NCBI GenBank assembly: GCA_964619285.1
Contig: CAZUCT010000007.1
Span: forward strand, 1 to 51,284
Source: CALKCV01 sp964619285
GTDB lineage: Bacteria; Cyanobacteriota; Cyanobacteriia; Cyanobacteriales; Microcoleaceae
DNA: 51,284 nt
Direction: 5' to 3'
The notes beneath the pieces are model-generated. The model did not search any database. It saw only the letters and a program-made list of their open reading frames with translations, and was not told the origin of the DNA. The translations under genes were made by a program, and so were the position numbers. Positions 8,152 to 15,404 of the stretch are shown piece by piece (the stretch's first letter is position 1; each line of letters opens with the position of its first letter).

Positions 8152-8213
8152 GGTTCGTAGCGATCGCTTTAGTGATTTAAGGCTCGAAATCCCCAAACCG
8201 ATTGCTACGAACC
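8152..8213. repeat. Inverted repeat in the sufB-sufR divergent spacer
   Basis: The arms GGTTCGTAGCGATCG (8152-8166) and CGATTGCTACGAACC (8199-8213) pair at 14 of 15 positions around a 32-base loop. The arms belong to the dispersed TTCGTAGTAATCGC family, so this is probably a mobile-repeat insertion in the regulatory region rather than an original operator. Confidence 0.8.
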
Positions 8214-8229
8214 GGGGCCAGACTAAAAA

Positions 8230-8241
8230 AACAAACTTGTT
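8230..8241. promoter_or_regulatory. Candidate SufR operator
   Basis: AACAAACTTGTT is an inverted repeat with five-base arms and a two-base centre, located between sufB and sufR. SufR of Synechocystis is reported to bind palindromes of the form CAAC-N6-GTTG between sufR and sufBCDS. This site resembles but does not exactly match that form, so it is only a candidate. Confidence 0.4.
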
Positions 8242-8312
8242 GTTTTACTCCTTTATAGGTTACATTAGCAACAGAGAAATTGTCAAAGTCTGAAATTAAA
8301 ATTTCCCAAAAA

Positions 8313-8990
8313 ATGGTCACGTCTCAACAACAATCGACAAAACAGGACATCTTGCAACGGTTACTCAAGCAAGGTGAAGCGACGGCCTTAGAGTTGGCCG
8401 AGTCTCTGGAAGTAAGTCCTCAAGCTATTCGCCGCCATCTCAAAGACTTAGAAGGAGAGGGTTTAATCCAATATCAGTCGGCCCAGGTAGGCATGGGCCG
8501 TCCCCAGCATATTTATAAGCTGACAGGTTTGGGACGCGATCGCTTTCCCCACCGTTACGATGAGTTTGCCATTTCTGTCCTCGACACCTTGGCCGAAACT
8601 GTTGGCCTCGACGGGGTGAAGGCCGTCCTTCACAAACAATGGCAGCGAAAGGCCCTGCAATATGCCGAGTTCTTAGGCAACGGCCCCCTGCCGGAACGCT
8701 TGACCAATTTGGTGAAACTTCGCCAAGCAGAAGGTTATATGGCCGAGTGGTATCCCGTGACTTCCGATACTGCCGATGGGGATGGGGATGGGGATGGGGG
8801 CGATCGCTACATTTTTATGGAGCATAACTGCGCTATCTCTAACGTGGCCGAGTCTTTCCCCAGCGTCTGCGGCCACGAATTGGATATGTTTGCCGCCGTC
8901 CTTTCCGATTGTACGGTGGAGCGCACCCATTGGATCGTCGATGGCGAGCATCGCTGCGGCTATTTGATTGCTCTTGAAAAAAAACAGTAG
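8313..8990 (+). CDS. sufR: Fe-S dependent transcriptional repressor SufR
   Basis: SufR is a DeoR/ArsR-like winged-helix regulator that binds Fe-S clusters and represses the suf genes when clusters are plentiful. I start it at the ATG of MVTSQQQSTKQDILQRLL; an upstream TTG is open but adds residues the family lacks. The helix-turn-helix (ATALELAESLEVSPQAIRRH) is at about residues 23-45. Near the C-terminus four cysteines are spaced C-X12-C-X13-C-X14-C, matching the cluster-binding pattern known for SufR. A run of GATGGG units codes for DGDGDGDGG at ~residues 150-160, an unusual low-complexity insert. The TAG stop lies within a dispersed repeat. Confidence 0.95.
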   Translation: MVTSQQQSTKQDILQRLLKQGEATALELAESLEVSPQAIRRHLKDLEGEGLIQYQSAQVGMGRPQHIYKLTGLGRDRFPHRYDEFAISVLDTLAETVGLDGVKAVLHKQWQRKALQYAEFLGNGPLPERLTNLVKLRQAEGYMAEWYPVTSDTADGDGDGDGGDRYIFMEHNCAISNVAESFPSVCGHELDMFAAVLSDCTVERTHWIVDGEHRCGYLIALEKKQ

Positions 8991-9119
8991 GTTGGGTGGA
9001 GTGTAACGAAACCCAACATCAACAATTCCCTAAGGAGTCGCGCAAAAATAAACTACCAGATGAAGGAAAATCGTAGGTTGGGTGGAGTGTAACGAAACCC
9101 AACATCAACAATTCCCTAA
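8987..9119. repeat. Two direct 47-bp copies of the GTAGGTTGGGTG repeat
   Basis: Identical 47-base copies at 8987-9033 and 9073-9119 start GTAGGTTGGGTGGAGTG and carry ACCCAAC, so each is also partly palindromic (GTTGGGT...ACCCAAC). Variants occur near 10081, 38901, 44364 and 48038. The first copy supplies the sufR stop codon. A heptamer TTAATTG run follows up to about 9150. Confidence 0.9.
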
Positions 9120-9156
9120 TTGTTAATTGTTAACTGTTAATTGTTAATTCCTTAAA

Positions 9157-9540
9157 ATGCAACCATCCATAGAATTTTTAACCCCGGAAGAGTCGGCCCG
9201 AGTTGATGCGGCCTTATTAACCTCTAAAGAGAAATTTTCGACGCGATTGGCCATTTATGCCCTCCGGTGTCTCAAACAGATCGCCAAAGAGAAGGGGAAG
9301 TCGGTGGAAAAGGTAACAGCGGAAGAGGCCATCGCTTGGATCGAAAAGGACGAACAAATAAAGGAACAGTTGGACCTAGATGCCAGTTTTAAGGGCTTTT
9401 TTACTCGCTTGGTCATGGCCTCTCAAAGACCGTTAAACCAGATATCTTCGGAAGCGGATGTCCCCCTCGAAGATTTGACCCTGCAACAGGTGGTCCAGTG
9501 GTTCGAGAAACAAGCAAAAATAAGGGTTGAAGGGGGTTGA
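9157..9540 (+). CDS. Conserved hypothetical protein, helical
   Basis: This 127-residue soluble protein starts MQPSIEFLTPEESARVD and is almost entirely predicted helix: FSTRLAIYALRCLKQIAKEKG, VTAEEAIAWIEKD and LTLQQVVQWFEKQ. It has no signal peptide or membrane segment. It seems to be one of many small conserved cyanobacterial proteins, but I cannot name a family. It is followed by a hairpin-like GCCT/AGGC with T-run at about 9589-9610 that could end its transcript before the 5S promoter. Confidence 0.65.
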   Translation: MQPSIEFLTPEESARVDAALLTSKEKFSTRLAIYALRCLKQIAKEKGKSVEKVTAEEAIAWIEKDEQIKEQLDLDASFKGFFTRLVMASQRPLNQISSEADVPLEDLTLQQVVQWFEKQAKIRVEGG

Positions 9541-9677
9541 CATTTTGAATTTGCCTTGGTAATATCTACACCAGGACAGTTAAACGCCTAATTTATGAAG
9601 GCTTTTTTATAAGGAAAGGCCAAATAAAGTCCAACTCAGAGCTAAAAAAATTTCTCAAAAAAATTTTGCAAAAGGGG

Positions 9678-9706
9678 TTGACATTTAAAAAAAATCTGTC
9701 TATATT
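9678..9706 (+). promoter_or_regulatory. Sigma-70 type promoter of the 5S rRNA gene
   Basis: A perfect -35 box TTGACA (9678-9683) is separated by exactly 17 bases from TATATT (9701-9706), close to the -10 consensus. Transcription should start about 9712-9715, giving a leader of ~65 bases before mature 5S. Confidence 0.85.
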
Positions 9707-9778
9707 AATAAAAGAACGGAAAACAAAAGCGGCTGCTCCAAAAGGCCAGCGCTTAAATAAGAAGTTTAATACAAGTTT

Positions 9779-9898
9779 TCCTGGTGTCTATGACGCAGTG
9801 GACCCACTCCGATCCCATCCCGAACTCGGTTGTTAAACGCTGTAGTGGCGAAGATAGTTGGCGGGTAGCCGCCTGTGAAAATAGCTCGATGCCAGGGC
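9779..9898 (+). rRNA. rrf: 5S ribosomal RNA, stand-alone gene
   Basis: The ~120-base sequence from TCCTGGTGTCTATGACGCAG to CTCGATGCCAGGGC has the features of cyanobacterial 5S rRNA: the terminal helix (CCTGGTGT pairing with GCCAGGG), the loop C region CCGATCCCATCCCGAACTCGG, and TAGTTGGCGGGTAGCCGCC for helices IV and V. There is no 23S or 16S sequence upstream. It has its own promoter and a strong terminator, so it is transcribed separately. I cannot tell from this window whether it is the only 5S copy or an extra one. Confidence 0.95.
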
Positions 9899-9905
9899 AA
9901 TAATA

Positions 9906-9953
9906 AACAAGGGCTTTCTCAAAAACAATACATTGAGAAAGCCCTTGTTTTTT
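9906..9953 (+). terminator. Rho-independent terminator of the 5S gene
   Basis: A perfect 16-bp stem (AACAAGGGCTTTCTCA, 9906-9921, with its complement at 9934-9949) encloses a 12-base loop and is followed by a T-run. It begins eight bases after the 5S 3' end. Confidence 0.95.
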
Positions 9954-10017
9954 GGCAATTCTGTTTTTTGGCAATTCATAGTTTTTTGGCAATTAATAAT
10001 TGGTTTGTCACGATCCA

Positions 10018-10047
10018 GAAACCCGGTTTTTTCAAAAACCGGGTTTT
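10018..10047. repeat. Dispersed palindrome (GAAACCCGG...CCGGGTTT)
   Basis: This is another copy of the GAAACCCGGTTTTTT inverted repeat, in the 252-bp spacer between the 5S gene and the next coding sequence. The spacer also holds a GGTTGGGTG repeat and AT-rich heptamers, and nothing else I can identify. Confidence 0.85.
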
Positions 10048-10080
10048 TTAATTCCCCAATCTTTTCGATAAGTTAAAATT

Positions 10081-10114
10081 GTAGGTTGGGTGAAGTAAAA
10101 CGGAACCCAACACC
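10081..10114. repeat. GTAGGTTGGGTG dispersed repeat
   Basis: This single copy runs GTAGGTTGGGTGAAGTAAAA then CGGAACCCAACACC. The ends GTTGGGT and ACCCAAC are complementary. Confidence 0.8.
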
Positions 10115-10150
10115 ACAATATTTTGTTATTAGCAATTAATAATTAACAAT

Positions 10151-10606
10151 TTGGTTGAAGTATCATTAAATACAAATAACCTCCCAAACTTCCAGGAATG
10201 GAAACAAGCAAGCGGCAACGATTTTTCTCTCTGGGATTATCTTTTTGGAGTGGGAAATGTAGAAATAGCTTTAGCTTTTTCTAAGCTATTCTGGCCCGAT
10301 TTTATCGAAGACGATCGCGGTATTTTTTTAGCTGAAACTTTTAATAAAAAAAACTGCGAAGTGTGGAAAGCTAAATTGCAAAACGATATTAATGCGGTAG
10401 AGAAAGTTGTGAATCATATCCACCTTGAGGATATTTTGCCCGAAGCCGAAAAAGTGGAAATTGACAATCTTTTTTATCTCGGGCAAGTATTATCTCAAAT
10501 GTGGGATAGTCGTCTTAAATTACTCTATCCCAATAAATCTTTTCAAGTAGAATGTAATCGCGATGATTCGACAGTTATCGTGAGGTTTTATCAAAAAGTG
10601 AAATAA
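10151..10606 (+). CDS. Hypothetical protein
   Basis: This is a 151-residue soluble, acidic protein with no recognised family. The frame opens at a TTG (VEVSLNTNNLPNFQEWKQ follows) because no ATG or good ribosome binding site is available; the start is therefore uncertain. Aromatic residues cluster in FSLWDYLFGVGN and LAFSKLFWPDFIEDDRGIFLAE. It stands 35 bases upstream of a DUF104 antitoxin gene. The size and composition would fit an immunity-type or effector-binding protein, but that is speculation. Confidence 0.5.
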   Translation: MVEVSLNTNNLPNFQEWKQASGNDFSLWDYLFGVGNVEIALAFSKLFWPDFIEDDRGIFLAETFNKKNCEVWKAKLQNDINAVEKVVNHIHLEDILPEAEKVEIDNLFYLGQVLSQMWDSRLKLLYPNKSFQVECNRDDSTVIVRFYQKVK

Positions 10607-10641
10607 TAGTAAAATAGTTTTAAATACCTCGGGAGAAAACC

Positions 10642-10959
10642 ATGTCAGAAATAATTAATGCAGTTTACGAAAATGGCGTTTTACGTCCCACCGAACCGGT
10701 TTCTTTATCAGAAGGGGAAAAAGTGCGACTGGAAGTAATCCCAGAAACTCCGGTAGAAGAACCACAAACGGAACGGGAGAAAATATCACAATTCCTGCGC
10801 GATCGGGGCTTATCAACATGGGAACCAAAAGGGCAGAAAATGGACCGCGAAGAGTTTTTGCGACAAGACCAGTTGTTACGCGAAAGGGTAAAAAACATGA
10901 AGCCCCTTCCAGGTAAACCTCTTTCACAAGAAATCATAGAAGCTCGCGGGCCGTGGTAA
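10642..10959 (+). CDS. DUF104-family antitoxin
   Basis: The N-terminal ~35 residues (INAVYENGVLRPTEPVSLSEGEKVRLEV) match the DUF104 / AF2212-like antitoxin fold, a small beta-barrel-like dimer domain found beside PIN toxins. The C-terminal part (TEREKISQFLRDRGL...EEFLRQDQLLRERV) is charged helix, suited to wrapping a toxin. The protein has 105 residues. The start ATG is preceded by GGGAGAAAACC. The PIN gene follows after 74 bases. Function as an antitoxin follows from family and neighbourhood. Confidence 0.85.
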   Translation: MSEIINAVYENGVLRPTEPVSLSEGEKVRLEVIPETPVEEPQTEREKISQFLRDRGLSTWEPKGQKMDREEFLRQDQLLRERVKNMKPLPGKPLSQEIIEARGPW

Positions 10960-11033
10960 ACTAAGATTTTCTGCTTTTTACAAAGCAAATTTGAAAGTAA
11001 ACTAATAAAGACAATTATTGGGGGCGATTTTCT

Positions 11034-11507
11034 GTGGCAAATGCTTATTTTTTAGATAGTAGCGCTTTGGTCAAAAAGTATGTCTTGGAAATAGGAACGA
11101 GTTGGGTTTTATCTATTACTAATTCCCCTGAAAGTAGTTATTTTGCTGCTGTAGATATTAGTTGGGCGGAGGTACTCAGTGCCATCGGGCGTCGTCAAAG
11201 AGAAGGAAATTTATCTGAGGATGTTGATGTTATTTTGCGCGATGTTCGCCGTGACTTTAAAAACTTCTACCAGGTGGTAAGAATAGATAACAACTTAATC
11301 GAAAGAGCGGGAGAATTGGTACTTCAATATCCCTTGAGGGCTTACGATGCCGTACAATTGGCTTCCGCTTTACAAGTCCGATGGCTCTTAACATCTTTCC
11401 CAGATATTCAACTAATATTTGTCTCCGCAGACGATCGCCTCCTCAACATCGCTCGAACCGAAACTTTACTAACAGAAAACCCTAATAATTATCCCGATAC
11501 TGATTAA
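11034..11507 (+). CDS. PIN-domain toxin (VapC-like)
   Basis: The 157-residue protein begins at a GTG after TTGGGGGCGA and opens with AYFLDSSALVKKYV, containing the first PIN catalytic Asp. It continues with VDISWAEVLSAIGRR (conserved Glu), LRAYDAVQLASAL (conserved Asp) and FVSADDRLLNIA (terminal acidic pair), so all four acidic positions are present. It pairs with the DUF104 antitoxin just upstream. The nadC start lies only eight bases after its stop, so read-through into nadC is likely. Confidence 0.9.
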   Translation: MANAYFLDSSALVKKYVLEIGTSWVLSITNSPESSYFAAVDISWAEVLSAIGRRQREGNLSEDVDVILRDVRRDFKNFYQVVRIDNNLIERAGELVLQYPLRAYDAVQLASALQVRWLLTSFPDIQLIFVSADDRLLNIARTETLLTENPNNYPDTD

Positions 11508-11515
11508 CTAAAAAA

Positions 11516-12394
11516 ATGACAGCAGTCCTCCCACCAAACATCCTATTAGACGAATCTTTAAAAAACTGGTTATTAGAAGATATCGGCAGGGGCGATCGCT
11601 CCACTGCCGGTTTATTTGCAACACAAATAGTTCCGGGAAATGCCCGCTGGATAGTCAAAGAAACAGGAATTATTGCCGGCTTGCCCATAGCAGCAAGAGT
11701 CTTTCAATTATTAAACGAAAAAGTTAATTTTACTGCCACTGCAGCCGAAGGAAAATTATGCGAACCCGGAACCATAATTGCTGAAATAAACGGACCTTTA
11801 GATGCCTTATTAACGGGAGAAAGAGTAGCTTTAAATTTAGCCATGCGCTTAAGCGGCATTGCCACCATGACGCGCAAATATGCAGAAAAAATCGCAGATT
11901 TACCGACCCAATTGGTGGATACTCGCAAGACAACTCCAGGATTGAGAATCTTAGAGAAATATGCAACTGCAGTCGGTGGAGCAATTAACCATCGGATGGG
12001 TTTAGACGATGCCGTAATGATAAAAGATAATCATATTGCAGGGGCGGGAGGAATTGGAGAGGCGATCGCTAAAATTAGAAAGACAATTCCCTATCCTTTA
12101 ACCATAGAAGTAGAAACAGAAAACCTAGAGCAAGTAAAAGAAGCGATCGCCCGACAAGCAGACATTATCATGCTAGATAATATGTCAATCGAAACCATGA
12201 AAAAAGCCGTCGAACTAATTCGACAGCCAGACAAAAAAATCAAAATAGAAGCCTCTGGAAATATAACCCTAGAAACGATTAGGGGAGTAGCAGAAACAGG
12301 AGTAGATTACATTTCCACCAGCGCCCCCATAACCCGTTCCACCTGGTTAGATTTGAGCATGAAAATTGCTAATTGCGAGCTTGCTAATTGCTAA
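11516..12394 (+). CDS. nadC: Nicotinate-nucleotide pyrophosphorylase (quinolinate phosphoribosyltransferase)
   Basis: NadC converts quinolinate and PRPP to nicotinate mononucleotide and CO2 in de novo NAD synthesis. The 292-residue protein shows LLEDIGRGDRST at the N-terminus, the substrate-binding RLSGIATMTRKY, DTRKTTPGLRILEKYA, GGAINHRMGLDDAVMIKDNHI, the ADIIMLDNMS segment and ISTSAPITRSTWLDLSM at the end. It is complete. The last residues CELANC are encoded by a heptamer repeat (GCTAATTGC type) that runs on into the spacer, so the natural C-terminus was probably a few residues shorter. Confidence 0.95.
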   Translation: MTAVLPPNILLDESLKNWLLEDIGRGDRSTAGLFATQIVPGNARWIVKETGIIAGLPIAARVFQLLNEKVNFTATAAEGKLCEPGTIIAEINGPLDALLTGERVALNLAMRLSGIATMTRKYAEKIADLPTQLVDTRKTTPGLRILEKYATAVGGAINHRMGLDDAVMIKDNHIAGAGGIGEAIAKIRKTIPYPLTIEVETENLEQVKEAIARQADIIMLDNMSIETMKKAVELIRQPDKKIKIEASGNITLETIRGVAETGVDYISTSAPITRSTWLDLSMKIANCELANC

Positions 12395-12468
12395 CTGCTA
12401 ACTGCTAATTGCTAACTGCTAATTGCTAACTGCTAACTGCTAATTGCTAATTGCTAACTGCCATTACC
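12366..12468. repeat. Heptamer tandem repeat (CTAATTG/CTAACTG)
   Basis: More than a dozen seven-base units alternate between GCTAATT and GCTAACT, starting inside the nadC 3' end and ending at the next gene. Unit identity is high, so slippage is likely active or recent. Confidence 0.9.
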
Positions 12469-12470
12469 CA

Positions 12471-13493
12471 TTACCTAGAAATAAAATGGACCCAAAAATC
12501 GCCATCTGGCATACAAAGGCGGCGGATTAAGCGATAAGAATAGTGGAGGTAGGCCCCGCTGAGGTCGGTACGATAACCGGTAGAAAACCATTCTCCATAA
12601 GGATCGTGAACGAAGAAACCGGCATCGTCAAAACCAACGGCCACCACAATATGACCGAAATAGGTAAAATAACCGTGCATAACTACAGGATTGCCACCCA
12701 CCAACCAATCTTGGACCTCCTCAATTCTGGCATTCTCTTTAAAGACGTCCCGACGCCCGTAATCCCTGACAATGCGAGCTAGATCGTAAGGACTGTGACG
12801 GCTGTAACCCCGATTCAAAGCATATTCGTAAAGTTCGTCTTCCAACTGTCCGTATTGAGCGGTAACGCCCAAATATTCCAAACACATCGCAATGGAAGTC
12901 ACATTACAACTGCCAGTCGGGTTATACCAGTTATCTAATTGGGACTTGTAAGGAACGTCCAGTCGGACAGTTCTGGGTCTGGGTATGGGATGAACTCTTT
13001 GGTTATTTTCGTAGATTTCAATATGGTTTTCGTAAGCGTACCACACCGCAGAACCGTTGAAATATTGGCTGCGCAAAGCAACTCTGAAATGATTTCTAAC
13101 TTTGATATAAGCTAGAACCTCGAACTCTTGACCTTCTTCTATAAGCTGTTTTTCTGAGTCGTTGAGTTCTGAGGATTGAATGGGTTTGGATTTAAAGACA
13201 GTGCTTTTTATGGTTTTGATTATTGGAGGAGATGCTGAAACATCTGCGGGCTTAACTTCCAGGAGTTTGAGAGCTGTCTTTTCCCCCACATATCCAGGTT
13301 CTTGAGAATTGGTTTCCGTTTGAAAGCGATGGAGGGCGGCAGTGGTGAGGGGGCCAAAGATTCCATCTACGGGAGGCCCTAACATCCCCAGTTCGATCAG
13401 AATAGTTTGGATTTCCCGAGTTAGTTCTTCGTCCTCGGCCAGAGCCCTAACGTCGTATTTAACATCGATGCCGATAAAGTCTTTTAGTCTCAT
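12471..13493 (-). CDS. C39-like cysteine peptidase with peptidoglycan-binding domain
   Basis: The 340-residue protein has an N-terminal peptidoglycan-binding domain type 1 at ~residues 20-80 (LTREIQTILIELGMLGPPVDGIFGPLTTAALHRFQ). A middle region (~100-165) is SH3-like. The C-terminal C39_2-type peptidase starts at LDVPYKSQLDN, has the catalytic Cys in GSCNVTSIAM and His in YFGHIVVAVGFDDAG, followed by DPYGEW. No signal peptide is visible, although cell-wall binding is implied; export may be non-classical. It may trim peptidoglycan peptides or other proteins at the wall. The start MRLKDFIGIDV is the only good ATG. Confidence 0.85.
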   Translation of the reverse strand: MRLKDFIGIDVKYDVRALAEDEELTREIQTILIELGMLGPPVDGIFGPLTTAALHRFQTETNSQEPGYVGEKTALKLLEVKPADVSASPPIIKTIKSTVFKSKPIQSSELNDSEKQLIEEGQEFEVLAYIKVRNHFRVALRSQYFNGSAVWYAYENHIEIYENNQRVHPIPRPRTVRLDVPYKSQLDNWYNPTGSCNVTSIAMCLEYLGVTAQYGQLEDELYEYALNRGYSRHSPYDLARIVRDYGRRDVFKENARIEEVQDWLVGGNPVVMHGYFTYFGHIVVAVGFDDAGFFVHDPYGEWFSTGYRTDLSGAYLHYSYRLIRRLCMPDGDFWVHFISR

Positions 13494-13659
13494 TTTTAGC
13501 TGCTTTTACCAGTTACTAAAACTTATGTCCCACGGAAAAAAGTGGCAATTTCCATAATCTTATATTTTTTGGGTGTTTTATGTTGGCTTGCATCTCAATT
13601 TTGTAAAATTATTCCTTCATACTCAGAACGAGTATTCATATTTTTGGGAATGGGGAATT

Positions 13660-13740
13660 GGCAATAGGGAATTAGCCATTAGCCATTACCTATTACCTGG
13701 TATCTGGTGAAACCCGGTTTTTCTAAAAAACCGGGTTTCT
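13660..13740. repeat. Heptamers plus dispersed palindrome
   Basis: Variants of GGGAATTGGCAATA and ATTAGCC / ATTACCT heptamers run up to ~13700, followed at 13709-13739 by a GAAACCCGG...CCGGGTTTC palindrome directly behind the M16 peptidase stop. The palindrome is well placed to act as terminator for that gene. Confidence 0.8.
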
Positions 13741-13751
13741 GGATCGACTTT

Positions 13752-15059
13752 CTAGGGCTTAATAATAACGATACCATAAGCATTGGGAGACAAATATTTG
13801 CTCCCTGCTTCTCGAACGTCAGCAGCACTAATAGACTGAATCGAGGTAGGATAATCAAAAGCAGCTTTTAAACTTCCTACAATAGAGTGATAGTATCCAT
13901 ATAAATTAGCGCGAGCGCTGGGGGTTTCGTTAGCAAACACAAATCGATTCGCCACCAAGCGGCGAATGCGATTAATCTCTGCAGGAGCGATCGCCTCCTC
14001 TCGAATCTGCCGAAGACTATCGGCGATCGCCTCCTCCACCTCAGCAACATTCTCCTGGGGCAGGCGAGCGGAAATAGAAAACAAACCCTGAGATTTATAA
14101 CTCGTATTGCTAGCAGAAATCGAAGTCACCAATCCTCGATTTTCCCGCAAATCTTGAAACAAGCGAGAAGTTTGCCCTTGCCCCAAAATTGTCGCCAACA
14201 CGTCCAAAGCATAAGTCTTGAAAAGCTCCCTCAATCCAGGTACCCGCCAAAACATCATTAACCTCGCCTGCTGGAGAGTAGAATCGACAAACTCGCCACG
14301 GACTATTTCTGTAAAAGGCAATTCCGGTTCTAAATCCGCTCCAAAGGCTTGCAGTTCCGATATTTGCCGATATGGTAAGTCTAAATTTCCTCTAGCTTCC
14401 CCAAAAGCATCCGTGACAGTATCTATTAATTGCTCCACCGGGAGATTGCCCGTGGCAACTGCAGTTATCGAAGGCGGTTGATACCAGAAGGCGTGGAAAT
14501 CTCGCATTTGTTGGGGAGCGAGTTGAGAAATTACCGAAGCGGGACCGAGAACCGATCGCCTATAGGGTAACTTTTCAAAAGCAATTTCCATTGCCCGTCG
14601 ATAGTTGCGACGATTTACGTTATCTTCAGAGCGCCGAATTTCTTCTAATACTACCAATCGTTCCCGTTCGAAAGCGGCATCCGGGATGCTGGCATTGAGT
14701 ACCACTTCTAAGAGCAAGGGGGCTAATTTCCGAAAATCTTTGGGGGCGCAGGTAATGTAATAGTTGGTATATTCCTGACTGGTAGAGGCGTTCGTTACGG
14801 CACCGCTTTGTTCCACAGCACGCTCGAATTCTCCACTAGCAATTTTGGGAGTGCCTTTAAAGATCGCGTGTTCGAGAAAGTGGGCCATGCCATTGAGAGA
14901 ATCGGGTTCTCTGGCAGAGCCGGTATCGAGCCAAAGGCTCAGGTTGACTGCTTCTACGGGTAGCTGTTCGGCAATAATCGTCAGGCCGTTGGCCAGTTTA
15001 CGAACGGTGGGGGCGTTTAAGGGTTTGCTAGCTGGGGGTTTGATTAAGGTCGAGGTCAT
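13752..15059 (-). CDS. M16 family zinc peptidase
   Basis: This is an insulinase/processing-peptidase-like protein. I place the start at MTSTLIKPPASKP (435 residues); an upstream TTG-started extension is lysine-rich and unlikely. The inverted zinc motif HFLEH is at about residue 63, with the downstream conserved Glu in VLEEIRRSEDN, so it has the catalytic HXXEH...E set and should be active. The second domain carries the family's GLVTSISASNTSYKSQGLFSI region. Cyanobacteria often encode two neighbouring M16 genes, one inactive; only one is present here. It is probably a soluble peptide-degrading enzyme. Confidence 0.9.
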   Translation of the reverse strand: MTSTLIKPPASKPLNAPTVRKLANGLTIIAEQLPVEAVNLSLWLDTGSAREPDSLNGMAHFLEHAIFKGTPKIASGEFERAVEQSGAVTNASTSQEYTNYYITCAPKDFRKLAPLLLEVVLNASIPDAAFERERLVVLEEIRRSEDNVNRRNYRRAMEIAFEKLPYRRSVLGPASVISQLAPQQMRDFHAFWYQPPSITAVATGNLPVEQLIDTVTDAFGEARGNLDLPYRQISELQAFGADLEPELPFTEIVRGEFVDSTLQQARLMMFWRVPGLRELFKTYALDVLATILGQGQTSRLFQDLRENRGLVTSISASNTSYKSQGLFSISARLPQENVAEVEEAIADSLRQIREEAIAPAEINRIRRLVANRFVFANETPSARANLYGYYHSIVGSLKAAFDYPTSIQSISAADVREAGSKYLSPNAYGIVIIKP

Positions 15060-15181
15060 TCGCTGTTTATCTGTCTCTTTCTTTTTTGTCTGCTCCTTAC
15101 CATAATGACATTGTTTCAAAATTTTACAAGTTTGGGATTTTACCTTGACAGTTTGACTTTTTTGTGGTATAGACGCTCGAT

Positions 15182-15391
15182 TATCCCAGAAACCCGGTTT
15201 TTCAGTATCCCAGAAACCCGGTTTTTCAGTATCCCANNNNNNNNNNNNNNNNNNNNNNNNNNNNNNNNNNNNNNNNNNNNNNNNNNNNNNNNNNNNNNNN
15301 NNNNNNNNNNNNNNNNNNNNNNNNNNNNNNNNNNNNTATCCCAGAAACCCGGTTTTTCAGTATCCCAGAAACCCGGTTTTTCAGTATCCCA
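15182..15391. repeat. 24-bp tandem array of the CCCAGAAACCCGG repeat with a 100-N gap
   Basis: At least four perfect 24-base units (TATCCCAGAAACCCGGTTTT plus TCAG) flank exactly 100 N (15237-15336). The unit is a half of the dispersed GAAACCCGG palindrome. There are no spacers between units, so this is not a CRISPR array. True copy number is unknown because of the gap. Confidence 0.92.
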
Positions 15392-15404
15392 TAATTGTAT
15401 TTTC

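Noticed and set aside
9541..9778. Search for 23S rRNA sequence upstream of the 5S gene
   Set aside because: No conserved 23S 3'-end segments are visible; instead there is a promoter, so 5S is separate.
15182..15391. Short regular repeats that look like a CRISPR array
   Set aside because: The 24-base units are contiguous with no spacers, and they derive from a dispersed intergenic palindrome. No cas genes are present.
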